From Schlegelella aquatica (GTDB lineage Bacteria; Pseudomonadota; Gammaproteobacteria; Burkholderiales; Burkholderiaceae_C): a stretch of 64,000 nucleotides of DNA. The stretch is taken from NCBI RefSeq assembly GCF_026013905.1, contig NZ_CP110257.1:2837501-2901500 (forward strand), in the 5' to 3' direction. Made by a program: the position numbers and the translations under genes. A model generated the notes under the pieces. It worked only from the letters and a program-made list of their open reading frames with translations, was not told where the DNA came from and did not search any database. This document shows, piece after piece, positions 8,542 through 19,022 of the stretch. Position 1 is the stretch's first letter. Each line of letters begins with the position of its first letter.

Positions 8542-10401
8542 TCAGAGCGGCAGCGTCAGACGGATGACCGTGCCGAAGCCGGGGCCGGATTCCACCAGGC
8601 ATTGGCCCGCGAGCTGCTTCGCGCGGCGCTTCATGCTCGCCATGCCGTGGCCTCGGTCGAGCTTGCCGTCCAACTCGAGCGGAATCCCGCGGCCGTTGTC
8701 CTGGATCACGAGGTTGAAGTCGGTCTCGTCGATGACGCAGCGGATGGTGCACGCGTTGGCCCCGCTGTGCTTGATGATGTTGCTGACCGCTTCGCGCAGG
8801 ATGCGCGTGGTCTGCACGTAGGCGCGCGCCGCCAGATGCCGTTCGTCGTTGTCGTGCTCGGTCATCCAGTCCACCTGGATGCCGGCCTGCCCCAGCCGGG
8901 ACACCGTCTCGGCGCGCCAGTCGGCCAGCGCATCGGCCACCTTGACCGGCTTGCCGGTCAGCCCCCTCACGGACAGCCGCATCTCCTCCAGGGCCTCGCG
9001 CGCCAGGGTGGAGATGCGCTCGTCGCTGCTGGTGTGCACGATGGTGAGCAGCTTCGCACCGAGGTCGTCGTGCAGGTCGCCGGCGATGCGCTTGCGTTCG
9101 GCTTCGGCCACCTGCTCGATGCGCGCTTCGGCCATCTCCGCATAGCGCTGCTCGATCTCGGCGGTGCGTCGTGCCACCTCCTGCTCCATCGCGGCCTGCG
9201 CCTCGACCTCCCCGCGCGTCGATGCGACGAAGTGGCGTGCCGCCGCCAGCGTGAGCCCGGCCAGCAGGACCGGCAGGGCGTACTCCGTCGGCTGACTGGC
9301 GGGCAAGTCGCCCGCGCCGGCCTGCACGGCCCATTCCACGGCGGCGAACGCCAGCGCCAGGCCGCCACCTGCCGCCACCCAGGGTGAAGAAGCACGGCCG
9401 CCGCGGTGCAGCGCCCGCACGCACACCCCCACCGCGACGGCCACCTGCAGCCAGTGCACCACCCACCAGCCCAGCGCCGCGTCGTGCACGAGCGCAGCCG
9501 GAACGACCAGCACCGTCAGCGGCACGAGCAGGACCTGGGCCAAGAGCGCGGCCTCCACCCGCCGCCTCCGGGCCCCCTCCCATCGCTGCAGCCACAGCAC
9601 CGTGCCGCCCGCCAGTGCGGCAATGAGCATGGCCACCGCTGCTTCGGCGGGCCGTCCGGCGGGCAACCAGCCGAGCCAGAGCTCGCGCGCTTCCAGCAGG
9701 GCCGCGCCGCCCAACAGCAGCCCGGTGGGCCCTGCGATGGCCGCGCCGCCCCACAAGGCGACCGCCAGCCAGCCGAGCGCAAACAGCCCGAGCATGGCCG
9801 CCAACATCCTCGGCAGCCACACTCCCGCGGCCCGCTGACGCTCGGCCCGCGCGTGCAGCAGCCATTCGGGGCCCACCCGGGGCGCCCCGAAGTAGCCTGC
9901 ATCCTGGCGCAGCAGCGTCTCGCTGCGAGGCCGCCCGGCCAGGCGCACCTCGACCAGCCCGCCGCGGGCGGTGTCGCCGGGCAACGCCACCAGCTGCGCC
10001 TGGTCACAACGGGGAGGCCCGGCCTGCGGACGCTGCAGGATCGTGTGCCCCGCCCACCTCACCTCGATCGCCCCGCAAGCGCGTGGCAGGTAGAGGGCCC
10101 GCGGATCGGCCGAAGGAGCCGGCGGCAGATCCAGGCGATAGACCACGGTGCCGGCGAAGCCGGGCCGGCTCGAGGTCCATTCGTCGGGCAGACGCTGGAC
10201 CTGTGAGGCCGAAGCCGCGGCGGGAGCGTCGGCCCCGGCCGGCGCCTCGACCCGAGCCTGATCGATCACGTGCACCGCGGAGGAGGCCTGAGACGCCCAC
10301 GCCGTCACGCAGGCCACGAGGGGCACCACGGCCAGCAGGCCGGCCAGCCCCGCGATGGCCAGCCAAGGCCGGCCACGGACGCTGAACGGAAGAAAGATCA
10401 T
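8542..10401 (-). CDS. Membrane sensor histidine kinase (HisKA_3 type, 7TM-like sensor)
   Basis: 619-aa inner-membrane sensor kinase. It has an N-terminal transmembrane helix (about residues 14-36) and an extracytoplasmic region of about 150 residues. A block of about seven hydrophobic helices (about 195-400) follows, resembling the 7TMR-DISM arrangement, then a short coiled coil. The HisKA_3 dimerisation domain has its phospho-His at about residue 444 in GDLHDDLGAK, and the ATPase domain carries the N box (LREAVSNIIKHS), G1 DNGRGI and G2 GHGMASM. It pairs with the NarL-type regulator downstream. The signal is unknown; the extracytoplasmic fold suggests a small-molecule or carbohydrate ligand, which is inference. 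Confidence 0.88.
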   Translation of the reverse strand: MIFLPFSVRGRPWLAIAGLAGLLAVVPLVACVTAWASQASSAVHVIDQARVEAPAGADAPAAASASQVQRLPDEWTSSRPGFAGTVVYRLDLPPAPSADPRALYLPRACGAIEVRWAGHTILQRPQAGPPRCDQAQLVALPGDTARGGLVEVRLAGRPRSETLLRQDAGYFGAPRVGPEWLLHARAERQRAAGVWLPRMLAAMLGLFALGWLAVALWGGAAIAGPTGLLLGGAALLEARELWLGWLPAGRPAEAAVAMLIAALAGGTVLWLQRWEGARRRRVEAALLAQVLLVPLTVLVVPAALVHDAALGWWVVHWLQVAVAVGVCVRALHRGGRASSPWVAAGGGLALAFAAVEWAVQAGAGDLPASQPTEYALPVLLAGLTLAAARHFVASTRGEVEAQAAMEQEVARRTAEIEQRYAEMAEARIEQVAEAERKRIAGDLHDDLGAKLLTIVHTSSDERISTLAREALEEMRLSVRGLTGKPVKVADALADWRAETVSRLGQAGIQVDWMTEHDNDERHLAARAYVQTTRILREAVSNIIKHSGANACTIRCVIDETDFNLVIQDNGRGIPLELDGKLDRGHGMASMKRRAKQLAGQCLVESGPGFGTVIRLTLPL

Positions 10402-10505
10402 GGTCGCGCATTCTCGGGGAAGCCCCTCTTTGCGGACAATCCGAGAATGAGGGGCGGCGCGCGATGTGCTCGCCCTCCCAAAGGTGCATCCACCCAGGCC
10501 CCGAA

Positions 10506-11471
10506 GTGATACTGCGACACGCTTTCATCCCACTCGACAATCAACGTCTGTCCCACCTGTGCGGCACGCTGGACGAGCACCTGCGCAGCATCGAAGCCGC
10601 GCTCGACGTCTCGATCTCCCGCCGTAACGAGTCGTTTCGCATCGAGGGCTCGAGGAAACAGGCCGAGCGCGCCGTCGCGCTGCTGCAAAGCCTGTACGAC
10701 CGCGCCGGGGCCCCGATCCCTGCCGATGAGTTCCAGCTCGCGCTGGTGGAGGCCATGCAACCGGAGGACCGACGCCACACGCAGGAGGCCGGAGAAGACG
10801 AGGAGATCGTCTTGCGCACGCGCCGCGCCGACCTGCAGGGGCGCACGCCCAACCAGGACCAGTACCTGCGCAACATCCTCAGCCACGACGTCACCTTCGG
10901 CATCGGGCCCGCCGGCACCGGGAAGACCTTTCTCGCGGTCGCTTGCGCCGTGGATGCGCTGGAACGCAATACCGTGCAGCGCATCATCCTCACGCGCCCC
11001 GCGGTCGAAGCGGGCGAGCGACTGGGGTTCTTGCCGGGCGACCTGGCACAGAAGGTCGACCCCTACCTGCGTCCACTGTACGACGCCTTGTACGACCTCA
11101 TGGGCTTCGACCGCGTGACCAAGGCGTTCGAGAAGGGCACGCTCGAGATCGCACCGCTCGCGTTCATGCGCGGGCGCACGCTCAACCACGCCTTCGTGAT
11201 CCTCGATGAGGCGCAGAACACCACGCCGGAGCAGATGAAGATGTTCCTCACCCGCATCGGGTTCGGAAGCAAGGCAGTCATCACGGGCGACGTCAGCCAG
11301 ATCGACTTGCCCCGCGGGCAGAAGAGCGGCCTGGTCGATGCAGAACGGGTGCTGCGGCGGGTGCGAGGCATCGCGATGACGCGCTTCACCGCCGCCGACG
11401 TGGTGCGCCATCCGCTGGTGGCGCGCATCGTCGAGGCCTACGACGCGGCCAAGAAGGCGGCCGAGGAATGA
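10506..11471 (+). CDS. phoH: PhoH family ATPase (YbeZ-type)
   Basis: Cytoplasmic PhoH/YbeZ ATPase, a partner of YbeY in ribosome quality control and rRNA maturation in other bacteria. Walker [10 protein letters not shown] and Walker B VILDEAQN are intact, followed by the [10 protein letters not shown] block. The GTG at 10506 begins [12 protein letters not shown], matching the usual start of burkholderial homologues, and gives 321 aa; an in-frame ATG at 10464 would add 14 residues of unconserved sequence. The last codon and stop overlap the ybeY start (ATGA at 11468-11471), which supports tight coupling. Confidence 0.92.
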   Translation: MILRHAFIPLDNQRLSHLCGTLDEHLRSIEAALDVSISRRNESFRIEGSRKQAERAVALLQSLYDRAGAPIPADEFQLALVEAMQPEDRRHTQEAGEDEEIVLRTRRADLQGRTPNQDQYLRNILSHDVTFGIGPAGTGKTFLAVACAVDALERNTVQRIILTRPAVEAGERLGFLPGDLAQKVDPYLRPLYDALYDLMGFDRVTKAFEKGTLEIAPLAFMRGRTLNHAFVILDEAQNTTPEQMKMFLTRIGFGSKAVITGDVSQIDLPRGQKSGLVDAERVLRRVRGIAMTRFTAADVVRHPLVARIVEAYDAAKKAAEE

Positions 11472-11923
11472 GGCGCGCCGTCCTGCCGGCGCTGCGCCTG
11501 TCGCTGCAGTTCGCCGACGCACGCCACCGCGCGCTGCTGCCCCGCCACCGCGTGATGCGGTGGATGCGCGCGGCCCTTGAACGGCCGGGCGAGATCACCG
11601 TGCGCATCGTCGATGAGGACGAAGGTCGCACCCTCAACCGCGACTATCGCGGGAAGGACTACGCGACCAACGTCCTGACCTTCGACTACGCACACGAACC
11701 GGTGGTCGTCGCCGACCTGATCCTCGCGGCGCCTGTCGTCGAGCGCGAGGCGCGCGAGATGGGCAAGACGCTGGAGGCCCACTACGCCCACCTGCTGGTG
11801 CACGGCACGCTTCACGCGCAAGGCTACGACCACGAGTCCGACGACGAGGCCGAGGCGATGGAGGCGCGCGAGACCGAGATCTTGCTGGCCCTCGGGTTCG
11901 ACGACCCCTACGCCGCGCGCTAG
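11468..11923 (+). CDS. ybeY: Endoribonuclease YbeY (rRNA maturation factor)
   Basis: 151-aa zinc-dependent single-strand endoribonuclease needed for 16S rRNA 3'-end processing and 70S quality control. The metal motif [11 protein letters not shown] has the H-x3-H-x5-H spacing, and the [19 protein letters not shown] block is present. It overlaps phoH by 4 nt. corC and lnt, which often follow in proteobacteria, are absent; instead the gene converges on the peptide ABC operon. Confidence 0.96.
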   Translation: MRRAVLPALRLSLQFADARHRALLPRHRVMRWMRAALERPGEITVRIVDEDEGRTLNRDYRGKDYATNVLTFDYAHEPVVVADLILAAPVVEREAREMGKTLEAHYAHLLVHGTLHAQGYDHESDDEAEAMEARETEILLALGFDDPYAAR

Positions 11924-12002
11924 TCGCCCGGACCTCGCGCAGCAGGGTGCCGAGGCCAACCGGCGCGGCTGGCGCGCCGAGTCACCCCGAGGTGCGCCTC
12001 TG

Positions 12003-12991
<989 letters not shown>

Positions 12992-12995
<4 letters not shown>

Positions 12996-14017
12996 GCGTC
13001 GGTCAGTGCGTTCGGTTGGAAGACGGCCGGTGCAGTCGCCACATCCGACGGCCGGGCCGCGTGGAGCCAGCACGCAGCGCGTGTGCGGCCGGCGTCGAGA
13101 AGATCCGGGCGCTCCCGGTGGCAGCGCTCGAAGGCATGCGGGCAGCGCGGATGGAAGGCGCAACCGGGCGGGATCGCGGTGAGCCGCGGCATCGCACCGT
13201 CGATCTGCGTCAGCCGCTCGCGTTCGTCCTCCATCGAAGGGATGGAGCCCATGAGGCCGACGGTGTACGGATGCGCCGGGGCGTGGATGACGTCCTGCAC
13301 CGGGCCGATCTCCGCGACACGACCCGCATACATCACCGCCACGCGGTCGCAGGTCTCGGCAATCACCCCCATGTCGTGGGTCACCAGCATCACGGCGGCG
13401 CCCTTCTCCTTGCACAAGCGCTTGAGCAGGAAAATGATCTGCGCCTGGATCGAGACGTCCAGCGCGGTGGTGGGTTCGTCGGCGACGATGAGCTTGGGCT
13501 CGGCCGCCAAGGCCAGCGCGATGACGACGCGCTGACGCATGCCGCCCGAGAACTGGTGCGGATAGTGGTCGATGCGCTCCTCGGCCGCCGGGATGCCGGT
13601 GTCTTTGAGCAACTGGATCGCACGACGGCGGGCCTCGGCCGCGCCGACGGGCAGGTGCGTCTGGATCGTTTCGACCAACTGCCGCCCCACGGTGTACAAC
13701 GGGTTCAGCGACGTGAGCGGGTCCTGGAAGATCGCGCCGATCTTGCGCCCGCGGATGCGGCGCATCTCCTCGTGCGGCAGCCGGTCGATGCGGCGCCCCT
13801 CGAGCAGGATCTCGCCCCCGGCGATGCGCCCGGGCGGCTCCAGCAGGCCGATGATCGACGCTCCGGTGAGGGACTTTCCGGCCCCCGACTCGCCGACCAC
13901 ACCCAGGATCTCGCCCGCCGCGATGTCGAACGACACGTCGTCCAGAGCGACCAGGGTGCCCCGGCGCGTCGGAAACTCGACGCGCAGGTTCTTCACTTGC
14001 AACAGCGGTGCGTTCAT
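12992..14017 (-). CDS. dppD: Peptide-type ABC transporter ATP-binding protein (DppD/OppD)
   Basis: 341-aa nucleotide-binding subunit that pairs with the DppF-like protein. Walker A is GESGAGKSL, the Q-loop [11 protein letters not shown], the signature SGGMRQR, Walker [13 protein letters not shown] and the H-loop VTHDMG. The C-terminal domain carries [14 protein letters not shown]. It overlaps dppF by 4 nt and starts 10 nt after the dppC-like permease, so all three are in one transcript. Confidence 0.93.
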
Positions 14018-14027
14018 CGCTCTCTCC

Positions 14028-14981
14028 TCATCGCAGCCGCGGGTTGAGCGCGTCGCGCAGCCAGTCGCCCAGCAGGTTCACGCTGAGCGCGATCAGCACC
14101 AGCATCGCACCGGGGAAGATCGTGATCCACCACTCACCGCTGAAGAGGAAGTCGTTGCCGATGCGGATCAGCGTGCCCAACGACGGTGAGGTGGGCGGCA
14201 CGCCGACGCCGAGGAACGACAGCGTCGCCTCGATGATGATGGCCTGCGCGATCTGGATCGTGGACAGCACCAGCACCGGCCCGGTCACGTTCGGCAGCAC
14301 GTGCTTGTACATGATGCGCAAGGGCGGCACGCCGATCACCCTCGCCGCCTGCACGTACTCCTTGTTGCGCTCCACCATCGTGGAGCCGCGCACCGTGCGG
14401 GCGTAGTCCACCCACTTGGTGAGCGCGATGGACAGGATCAACACCGTGAACGCCAGCGTCTCGTGCGCGTCCGGAAACATCGCCCGGCCGACCCCGTCGA
14501 TCAGCAGGGCCACCAGGATGGTGGGAAACGACAGCATCACGTCGCAGATGCGCATGATCACCGTGTCGAGCTTGCCCCCCACGAAGCCGGACAACAAGCC
14601 CAGCGACACGCCGATCAACATCGACAGCAACACCGACGCCACACCCACGAACAGCGAAATGCGCGCGCCGTACATCAGCGCGGAAAGAATGTCGCGCCCC
14701 TGGTCATCGGTGCCGAAGACGTAGGTCCACTTGCCCCCCTCCAACCACGCGGGAGGCAGGCGCGAGTCCCCAAGCTCCAAGGTGGCCAGATCGAAGGGGT
14801 TGTGCGGGGCCACCCAGCCGGCGAACACCGCACAGAAGATGCACACGAAAGCGATCAGGGCCGCTGCCATCGCCACGGGCGAAGTGCGAAAGCTGTACCA
14901 CAGATCGCTGTCCAGAAAGCGGCGCCAGCGGCCGGGGGCCGGCGCCGTGGGCGCGGAAGAAGCAGTGGAGGTCGGATTCAT
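14028..14981 (-). CDS. dppC: Peptide-type ABC transporter permease (DppC/OppC)
   Basis: 317-aa inner-membrane permease. It has a short Pro/Ala/Ser-rich cytoplasmic N-terminus, an OppC_N-type first helix (about residues 40-62), then the five-helix permease domain. The EAA loop is visible near VQAARVIGVPPLRIMYKHVLPN (quoted in part). The conserved FGTDDQGRDI block precedes helix 2. It follows the dppB-like permease after 61 nt. Confidence 0.92.
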   Translation of the reverse strand: MNPTSTASSAPTAPAPGRWRRFLDSDLWYSFRTSPVAMAAALIAFVCIFCAVFAGWVAPHNPFDLATLELGDSRLPPAWLEGGKWTYVFGTDDQGRDILSALMYGARISLFVGVASVLLSMLIGVSLGLLSGFVGGKLDTVIMRICDVMLSFPTILVALLIDGVGRAMFPDAHETLAFTVLILSIALTKWVDYARTVRGSTMVERNKEYVQAARVIGVPPLRIMYKHVLPNVTGPVLVLSTIQIAQAIIIEATLSFLGVGVPPTSPSLGTLIRIGNDFLFSGEWWITIFPGAMLVLIALSVNLLGDWLRDALNPRLR

Positions 14982-15042
14982 CGTGAGGCTCGTTCGACGA
15001 GGAGCGCCGAGATCCCGCGGCGCCGTGGCAGGAGGACGCAGG

Positions 15043-16023
15043 TCAGTGGCCGGCAGCGCGCGCGGTGCGCAGACGCGGATCGACGGCGAAGTACAGCAGG
15101 TCCACGACCAGGTTGATGACGACGAAGATCAGCGCGATGAGGCACAGGTAGGCCGCCATCACGGGAATGTCGGCAAAGCTCACCGCCTGGATGAACAGCA
15201 GCCCCATGCCGGGCCACTGGAACACCGTCTCGGTGATGATGGCAAAGGCGATGAGCGAGCCCAGTTGCAGGCCGGTGATCGTGATGACCGGCACCAGCGT
15301 GTTCTTCAAGGCATGCCCGAAGTGCACCGCCCGGTCTGTGAGCCCGCGGGCCCGCGCGAACTTGATGTAGTCCGTGCGCAGAACCTCCAGCATCTCGGCG
15401 CGCACCAAGCGCATGATGAGCGTGAGCTGGAAGATCGCCAGCGTCACCGCCGGCAGGATCAAGTGGCGCCAGCCGTCCACCGTGAGCAGGCCGGTGGTCC
15501 ACCAGCCGAGCTGGACGACCTCTCCGCGGCCGAAACTCGGCAACCACTTGAGCGTGACCGAGAACACGAGGATGAGCAAGATGCCGATCAGGAACGTCGG
15601 CAACGACACCCCGAGCAGCGAGAAGGTCATCAGCACCTGCGAAAAGAAGGTGCCCCGCTTGAGCGCCGCGTACACCCCCATCGGGATGCCGAGCGCCAGC
15701 GCCAGCACCGCGGCCGACAAGGCCAGCTCCATGGTCGCGGGCAAGCGTTCGAGGATCAGCGTCGACACCTTGCGGCCCTGCCGCAGGCTCAGGCCGAACT
15801 CGCCTTGCACTGCATTGCCGACGAACCGCGCGAACTGCACCACGAAGGGCTGATCCAGCCCCAACTCGGCGCGGATCTCGTCGCGTTGCTCGGGCGTGGC
15901 GTCCTGACCGAGGAGGTTGGTGACCGGATCGCCGACGAACTGGAACAGCATGAAGGCGATGAAGGCCACCGTGAGCATCACGATGACGGCCTGGAGCAGG
16001 CGTCGAATGATGAATACCAGCAT
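15043..16023 (-). CDS. dppB: Peptide-type ABC transporter permease (DppB/OppB)
   Basis: 326-aa inner-membrane permease starting MLVFIIRRLLQAVIVM, the standard N-terminus of this family. Six hydrophobic helices are readable, with the large loop carrying LLGQDATPEQRDEIRAELGL after helix 1 and an EAA-type loop at YIKFARARGLTDRAV. It is the second gene of the operon, 154 nt downstream of the substrate-binding protein gene; that gap contains a strong stem-loop. Confidence 0.92.
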   Translation of the reverse strand: MLVFIIRRLLQAVIVMLTVAFIAFMLFQFVGDPVTNLLGQDATPEQRDEIRAELGLDQPFVVQFARFVGNAVQGEFGLSLRQGRKVSTLILERLPATMELALSAAVLALALGIPMGVYAALKRGTFFSQVLMTFSLLGVSLPTFLIGILLILVFSVTLKWLPSFGRGEVVQLGWWTTGLLTVDGWRHLILPAVTLAIFQLTLIMRLVRAEMLEVLRTDYIKFARARGLTDRAVHFGHALKNTLVPVITITGLQLGSLIAFAIITETVFQWPGMGLLFIQAVSFADIPVMAAYLCLIALIFVVINLVVDLLYFAVDPRLRTARAAGH

Positions 16024-16097
16024 CTGAACTCACTTTCGGGCCGGTGTGAGGTCCGGCCGCTGCAAGCACGCATGCGCCCCTGACGACAGAAGCGCCG

Positions 16098-16120
16098 CTG
16101 CCGCGCGGGTGGCGCGGCAG
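16098..16120. repeat. Intercistronic stem-loop between SBP and permease genes
   Basis: Perfect 9-bp arms CTGCCGCGC (16098-16106) and GCGCGGCAG (16112-16120) with a 5-nt loop. There is no U-tract, so it is not a standard terminator. Its position just after the substrate-binding protein gene fits an RNA-stabilising or partial-attenuation element, which would give more binding protein than permease. That role is inference. Confidence 0.6.
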
Positions 16121-16177
16121 TCGTGAAAGGCGACTCGGGGCACGCGGTCTGCGCGGCCCCGCGTCCCTCAGGCAAGA

Positions 16178-17770
16178 TCAGTCGACGCGCGCGCTGCGGA
16201 TGTCGATCCGATTGTCGGCGCGATGATAGACGTTCACGTTCTTCTTCATCGCCCACGGAATGACCTGGTTGTGCAGCGGGATGTGGGAGACATCCTGGTG
16301 CGACAGCAGCAGCGCCTGCTCGATGAGCTGGTTGCGCGTGGCGATGTCGCCCTCCTTCTTGATGCGCTCCACCAGAGCGTCCATCTGCGGGTTGCTGTAG
16401 CGGCCGACGTTGTAGTTGCCGTCGCCTTGCGCCCCCACCGAGCGCACCAGGGACTGCAGGGAGTACAGCGCATCGAAGGTCGGCACGCCCCAGCCCAGCA
16501 TGTAGATGCTCGCCTCGTAGCGCTGGATCATCGGGAAGTAGGTCACCAGCGGAAGCGTGCGCAGCTTCGCTTTGACGCCGATGCGCGCCCACATCGCGGT
16601 GATCGCCTGGCAGATCTCCTCGTCGTTGATGTAGCGGTTGTTCGGGCAGGCGAAGTCCACCTCGAAGCCGTTCGCGTAGCCCGCCTCGGCCAGCAGCTTC
16701 TTGGCCGCCTCCACGTCGTAGGGGTAGCGCACGTCGGCCTTCTTCGTCCAGCCGTTGACCTGCGGCGCGATCAGCGTGCCGGTCGGCTGCGACAGGCCGC
16801 GCATGATGTTCTTCTGGATGGCGTTGATGTCGATGGCCTGGTAGAGCGCCTTGCGCACCCGCACGTCCTTCAGCGGGTTCTTGCCCTTCACGTTGGAGCC
16901 CGGCAGTTCGTCGCGGAACTGGTCCATGCCGAGGAAGATCGTGCGGTTCTCGACCCCGTCGATGACCTTGAGCGCGGGGTTGGCGCGCAGGCGCGGCAGG
17001 TCGGTCGGCGAGGGGTCGAGCACCAGGTCCACCTCGCCCGACATCAGGGCCGCCACGCGCGTGGCCTCGGACTTCACCGGGGTGTAGACGATCTCGGTGA
17101 CGTTGCCCTCCATCTTGCCCCACCAGTTGGGGTTGCGCACCAGCACCATGCGCACGTCCTGGTCCCAGCTCTTGAGCATGAAGGGACCCGTGCCGTTGGC
17201 GTTGCGGTGGGCGAAGTTCTCGTCCTTGGAGCGGATGTCCTTCGGCGTGGTGGAACGGTTCTTCTCCGCCCAGTCCTTGTCCATCATGCGCAGCTCGGTC
17301 AGCTGGCGCAGCAGCACGGGGTTGGGCCCTTTGGTGAAGATGTCGACGGTGTGGTCGTCGACCTTCACCACCTTGTCGATGCCCTGGGTATAGACGCCGA
17401 AGTTCGACGCCTTGTCCATCGCGCGGTTGAGCGAAAAGACCACGTCATCGGCGTTGAAATCCGCGCCGTCGTGGAACTTGACTCCTTTGCGCAGAGTGAC
17501 TCGCAACTGCGTCGGCGTCAGTTGCTTGTAGCCGGTGGCCAGCATCGGCTCGACCTTGAAGTTGCGGTCGTAATAGAACAACGATTCATACACCCAGGCG
17601 TGGATGCCGTTGGACAGGGCGTTGTTCTGGGAGTGGATGTCCCAGGTCGGGATATCGCTCGCGCTGGTCCACTTGAAGGTCTTGGCCACGGCCGGAACGG
17701 CCGCGGTAGCCACCGCAGCCGCCGCGAAGGCCGCAGCGATCCCCCCTGCGAAGGAATAACGATGCACCAT
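16178..17770 (-). CDS. ABC transporter substrate-binding protein, family 5 (peptide/nickel type)
   Basis: 530-aa periplasmic binding protein. It has a Sec signal peptide: a hydrophobic stretch of about 20 residues ends near AVATAAVPAVAK, with cleavage around residue 29. The mature family-5 fold includes FKWTSASDIPTWDIHS near the N-terminus and the conserved RKGVKFHDGADFNADDV block (about residues 93-110). It is the first gene of the five-gene operon, with its own promoter at 17800-17828 and RBS GAGG. The ligand could be a dipeptide, oligopeptide or another small molecule; sequence alone does not decide. Confidence 0.92.
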   Translation of the reverse strand: MVHRYSFAGGIAAAFAAAAVATAAVPAVAKTFKWTSASDIPTWDIHSQNNALSNGIHAWVYESLFYYDRNFKVEPMLATGYKQLTPTQLRVTLRKGVKFHDGADFNADDVVFSLNRAMDKASNFGVYTQGIDKVVKVDDHTVDIFTKGPNPVLLRQLTELRMMDKDWAEKNRSTTPKDIRSKDENFAHRNANGTGPFMLKSWDQDVRMVLVRNPNWWGKMEGNVTEIVYTPVKSEATRVAALMSGEVDLVLDPSPTDLPRLRANPALKVIDGVENRTIFLGMDQFRDELPGSNVKGKNPLKDVRVRKALYQAIDINAIQKNIMRGLSQPTGTLIAPQVNGWTKKADVRYPYDVEAAKKLLAEAGYANGFEVDFACPNNRYINDEEICQAITAMWARIGVKAKLRTLPLVTYFPMIQRYEASIYMLGWGVPTFDALYSLQSLVRSVGAQGDGNYNVGRYSNPQMDALVERIKKEGDIATRNQLIEQALLLSHQDVSHIPLHNQVIPWAMKKNVNVYHRADNRIDIRSARVD

Positions 17771-17799
17771 GAGGAAACCTCGAATTATTCAAAGCCCGA

Positions 17800-17828
17800 A
17801 CTACAGCAAAACGAAGATCGGGCGTCAA
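17800..17828 (-). promoter_or_regulatory. Sigma-70-type promoter of the peptide ABC operon
   Basis: On the minus strand: -35 TTGACG (17828-17823), a 17-nt spacer, and -10 TGTAGT (17805-17800). Transcription would begin near 17793 and leave a 5' UTR of about 22 nt before the ATG at 17770. This is one of the best consensus promoters in the window. Confidence 0.6.
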
Positions 17829-17940
17829 AGGGGATTGCCCGTAGACTGGCCTGTCAGGACGAACAGCCCTGAGGGGCGCGGTGCACGGGATGCGGCCGCA
17901 TCCTGTCACACGGGCGGCAGCCGGCTACGCGGACCGCACC

Positions 17941-17975
17941 AAAGAAAACGCCCACCAGCCTGCGGCTCGTGGGCG
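17941..17975 (-). terminator. Rho-independent terminator downstream of the porin gene
   Basis: Reading the minus strand, CGCCCAC (17975-17969) pairs with GTGGGCG (17955-17949), with an inner AGCC/GGCT stem and a 3-nt loop. TTTTCTTT follows. It lies about 55 nt past the porin stop codon. Confidence 0.75.
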
Positions 17976-17986
17976 CTCTGGGAAGA

Positions 17987-18007
17987 CCGCCTCCCGTCGG
18001 GAGGCGG
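17987..18007. terminator. First stem-loop after the porin stop
   Basis: Perfect 9-bp stem CCGCCTCCC / GGGAGGCGG with a 3-nt loop, 22 nt downstream of the porin stop. The tail on the minus strand (TCTTCC) is only weakly U-rich, so it probably acts with the stronger terminator at 17941-17975 or protects the mRNA 3' end. Confidence 0.5.
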
Positions 18008-18028
18008 CTTCTGCGGCATCAACTTCGA

Positions 18029-19006
18029 TCAGAAGTTGTGCTTGAGACCGATGTTGGCACCGGTCTTGTGATTGGCGACCTCGCCATCGCGAGCGACGTC
18101 GGCGTACACCGTGGTGCGCTTCGACAGCGGGTAGTGGTAGCCCAGGCCCCACTTCGAGGACACCTTGACGTCCGTCGTGGTGTTCTTCAGCTGGTTGTAC
18201 GACACACGCAGTTCGCCGACGCCCAGCGGAGCGGTGGCGGCGATGTGCATGTCACGATGCTTCTGGTCCAGGCGGCTGGTGCCGCGGCCGTAGGCAGCGA
18301 TCAGCTTGGCCACGCCGAAGTTGTACGAACCCGACAGCAGCATGTAGCTGGGCGACTCTTCGGCAGAGCCGGCAGGGGCGACGCCACGGTCGTAGCCGAA
18401 GCCGACGAAGATCGGACCGGCCGAGTAGGTCAGCGCCACACCCATGCCGTACTCCTCGTCAGCCGTGTTGGTGACCTTCTCGTCCAGGGACAACTGCGCG
18501 TGAGCGCGGAAGCCCGACATGTTCGGCGAGGAGTAGTTGAGGGTGTTGTTCTTGCGAGACGGGGTGATGCCGCCCAGCAGCGAGCCGTTGGCCGCGACCG
18601 TATCGAAGCCCCACGGATCGGCCGGCAGAGCGACGTACAAGAACAGCGGGCTGTACTCGCGGCCGAAGTTCACGCTGCCGAAGCCACCGGCCAGGCCGAC
18701 CAGGGAGCGGCCGTGCCAGAAGTTGGTCGTGGCGCTGTCGGCACCGTTGTTGTTCGTGCCCACGGCGCCGGTGTCGGCGGCGAAGCGGTGCTCGATGTTG
18801 AAGGTCGCCTTCAGGCCGCCGCCGAGGTCTTCCTCACCGCGGACGCCCAGACGGCTGCCGGAGCCGTTCTGCAGGACGGTGGTGTCACTGCCGATGTTGC
18901 GAGCCACGCTCAGGTCGACACGGCCATACAGGGTCACCGACGACTGCGCAGACGCCGCACCGGCGAACGCGCCCAGCACGGCGAGAGCGAGAAGAGATTT
19001 TTTCAT
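18029..19006 (-). CDS. Gram-negative porin (burkholderial trimeric type)
   Basis: 325-aa outer-membrane beta-barrel channel for small hydrophilic solutes. A clear Sec signal peptide, MKKSLLALAVLGAFAGAASA, is followed by QSSVTLYGRVDLSV, the usual mature start of betaproteobacterial porins. The C-terminus GANIGLKHNF ends in Phe, as required for barrel assembly. The coding sequence is intact. The ATG is 16 bp from the edge of an IS5-family element, so the native promoter and most of the 5' UTR are now about 1.16 kb away; see the mobile element entry. AGGAG at 19020-19016 still serves as RBS because the target duplication rebuilt its first bases. Confidence 0.93.
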   Translation of the reverse strand: MKKSLLALAVLGAFAGAASAQSSVTLYGRVDLSVARNIGSDTTVLQNGSGSRLGVRGEEDLGGGLKATFNIEHRFAADTGAVGTNNNGADSATTNFWHGRSLVGLAGGFGSVNFGREYSPLFLYVALPADPWGFDTVAANGSLLGGITPSRKNNTLNYSSPNMSGFRAHAQLSLDEKVTNTADEEYGMGVALTYSAGPIFVGFGYDRGVAPAGSAEESPSYMLLSGSYNFGVAKLIAAYGRGTSRLDQKHRDMHIAATAPLGVGELRVSYNQLKNTTTDVKVSSKWGLGYHYPLSKRTTVYADVARDGEVANHKTGANIGLKHNF

Positions 19007-19018
19007 TGCAACTATCTC

Positions 19019-19022
19019 CTAG
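19019..19022. repeat. IS target-site duplication CTAG (left copy)
   Basis: CTAG directly abuts the left inverted repeat of the IS and matches CTAG at 20183-20186 on the right. A 4-bp CTAG/YTAR duplication is characteristic of the IS5 group. The A and G of this copy contribute to the porin Shine-Dalgarno sequence on the minus strand. Confidence 0.8.
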
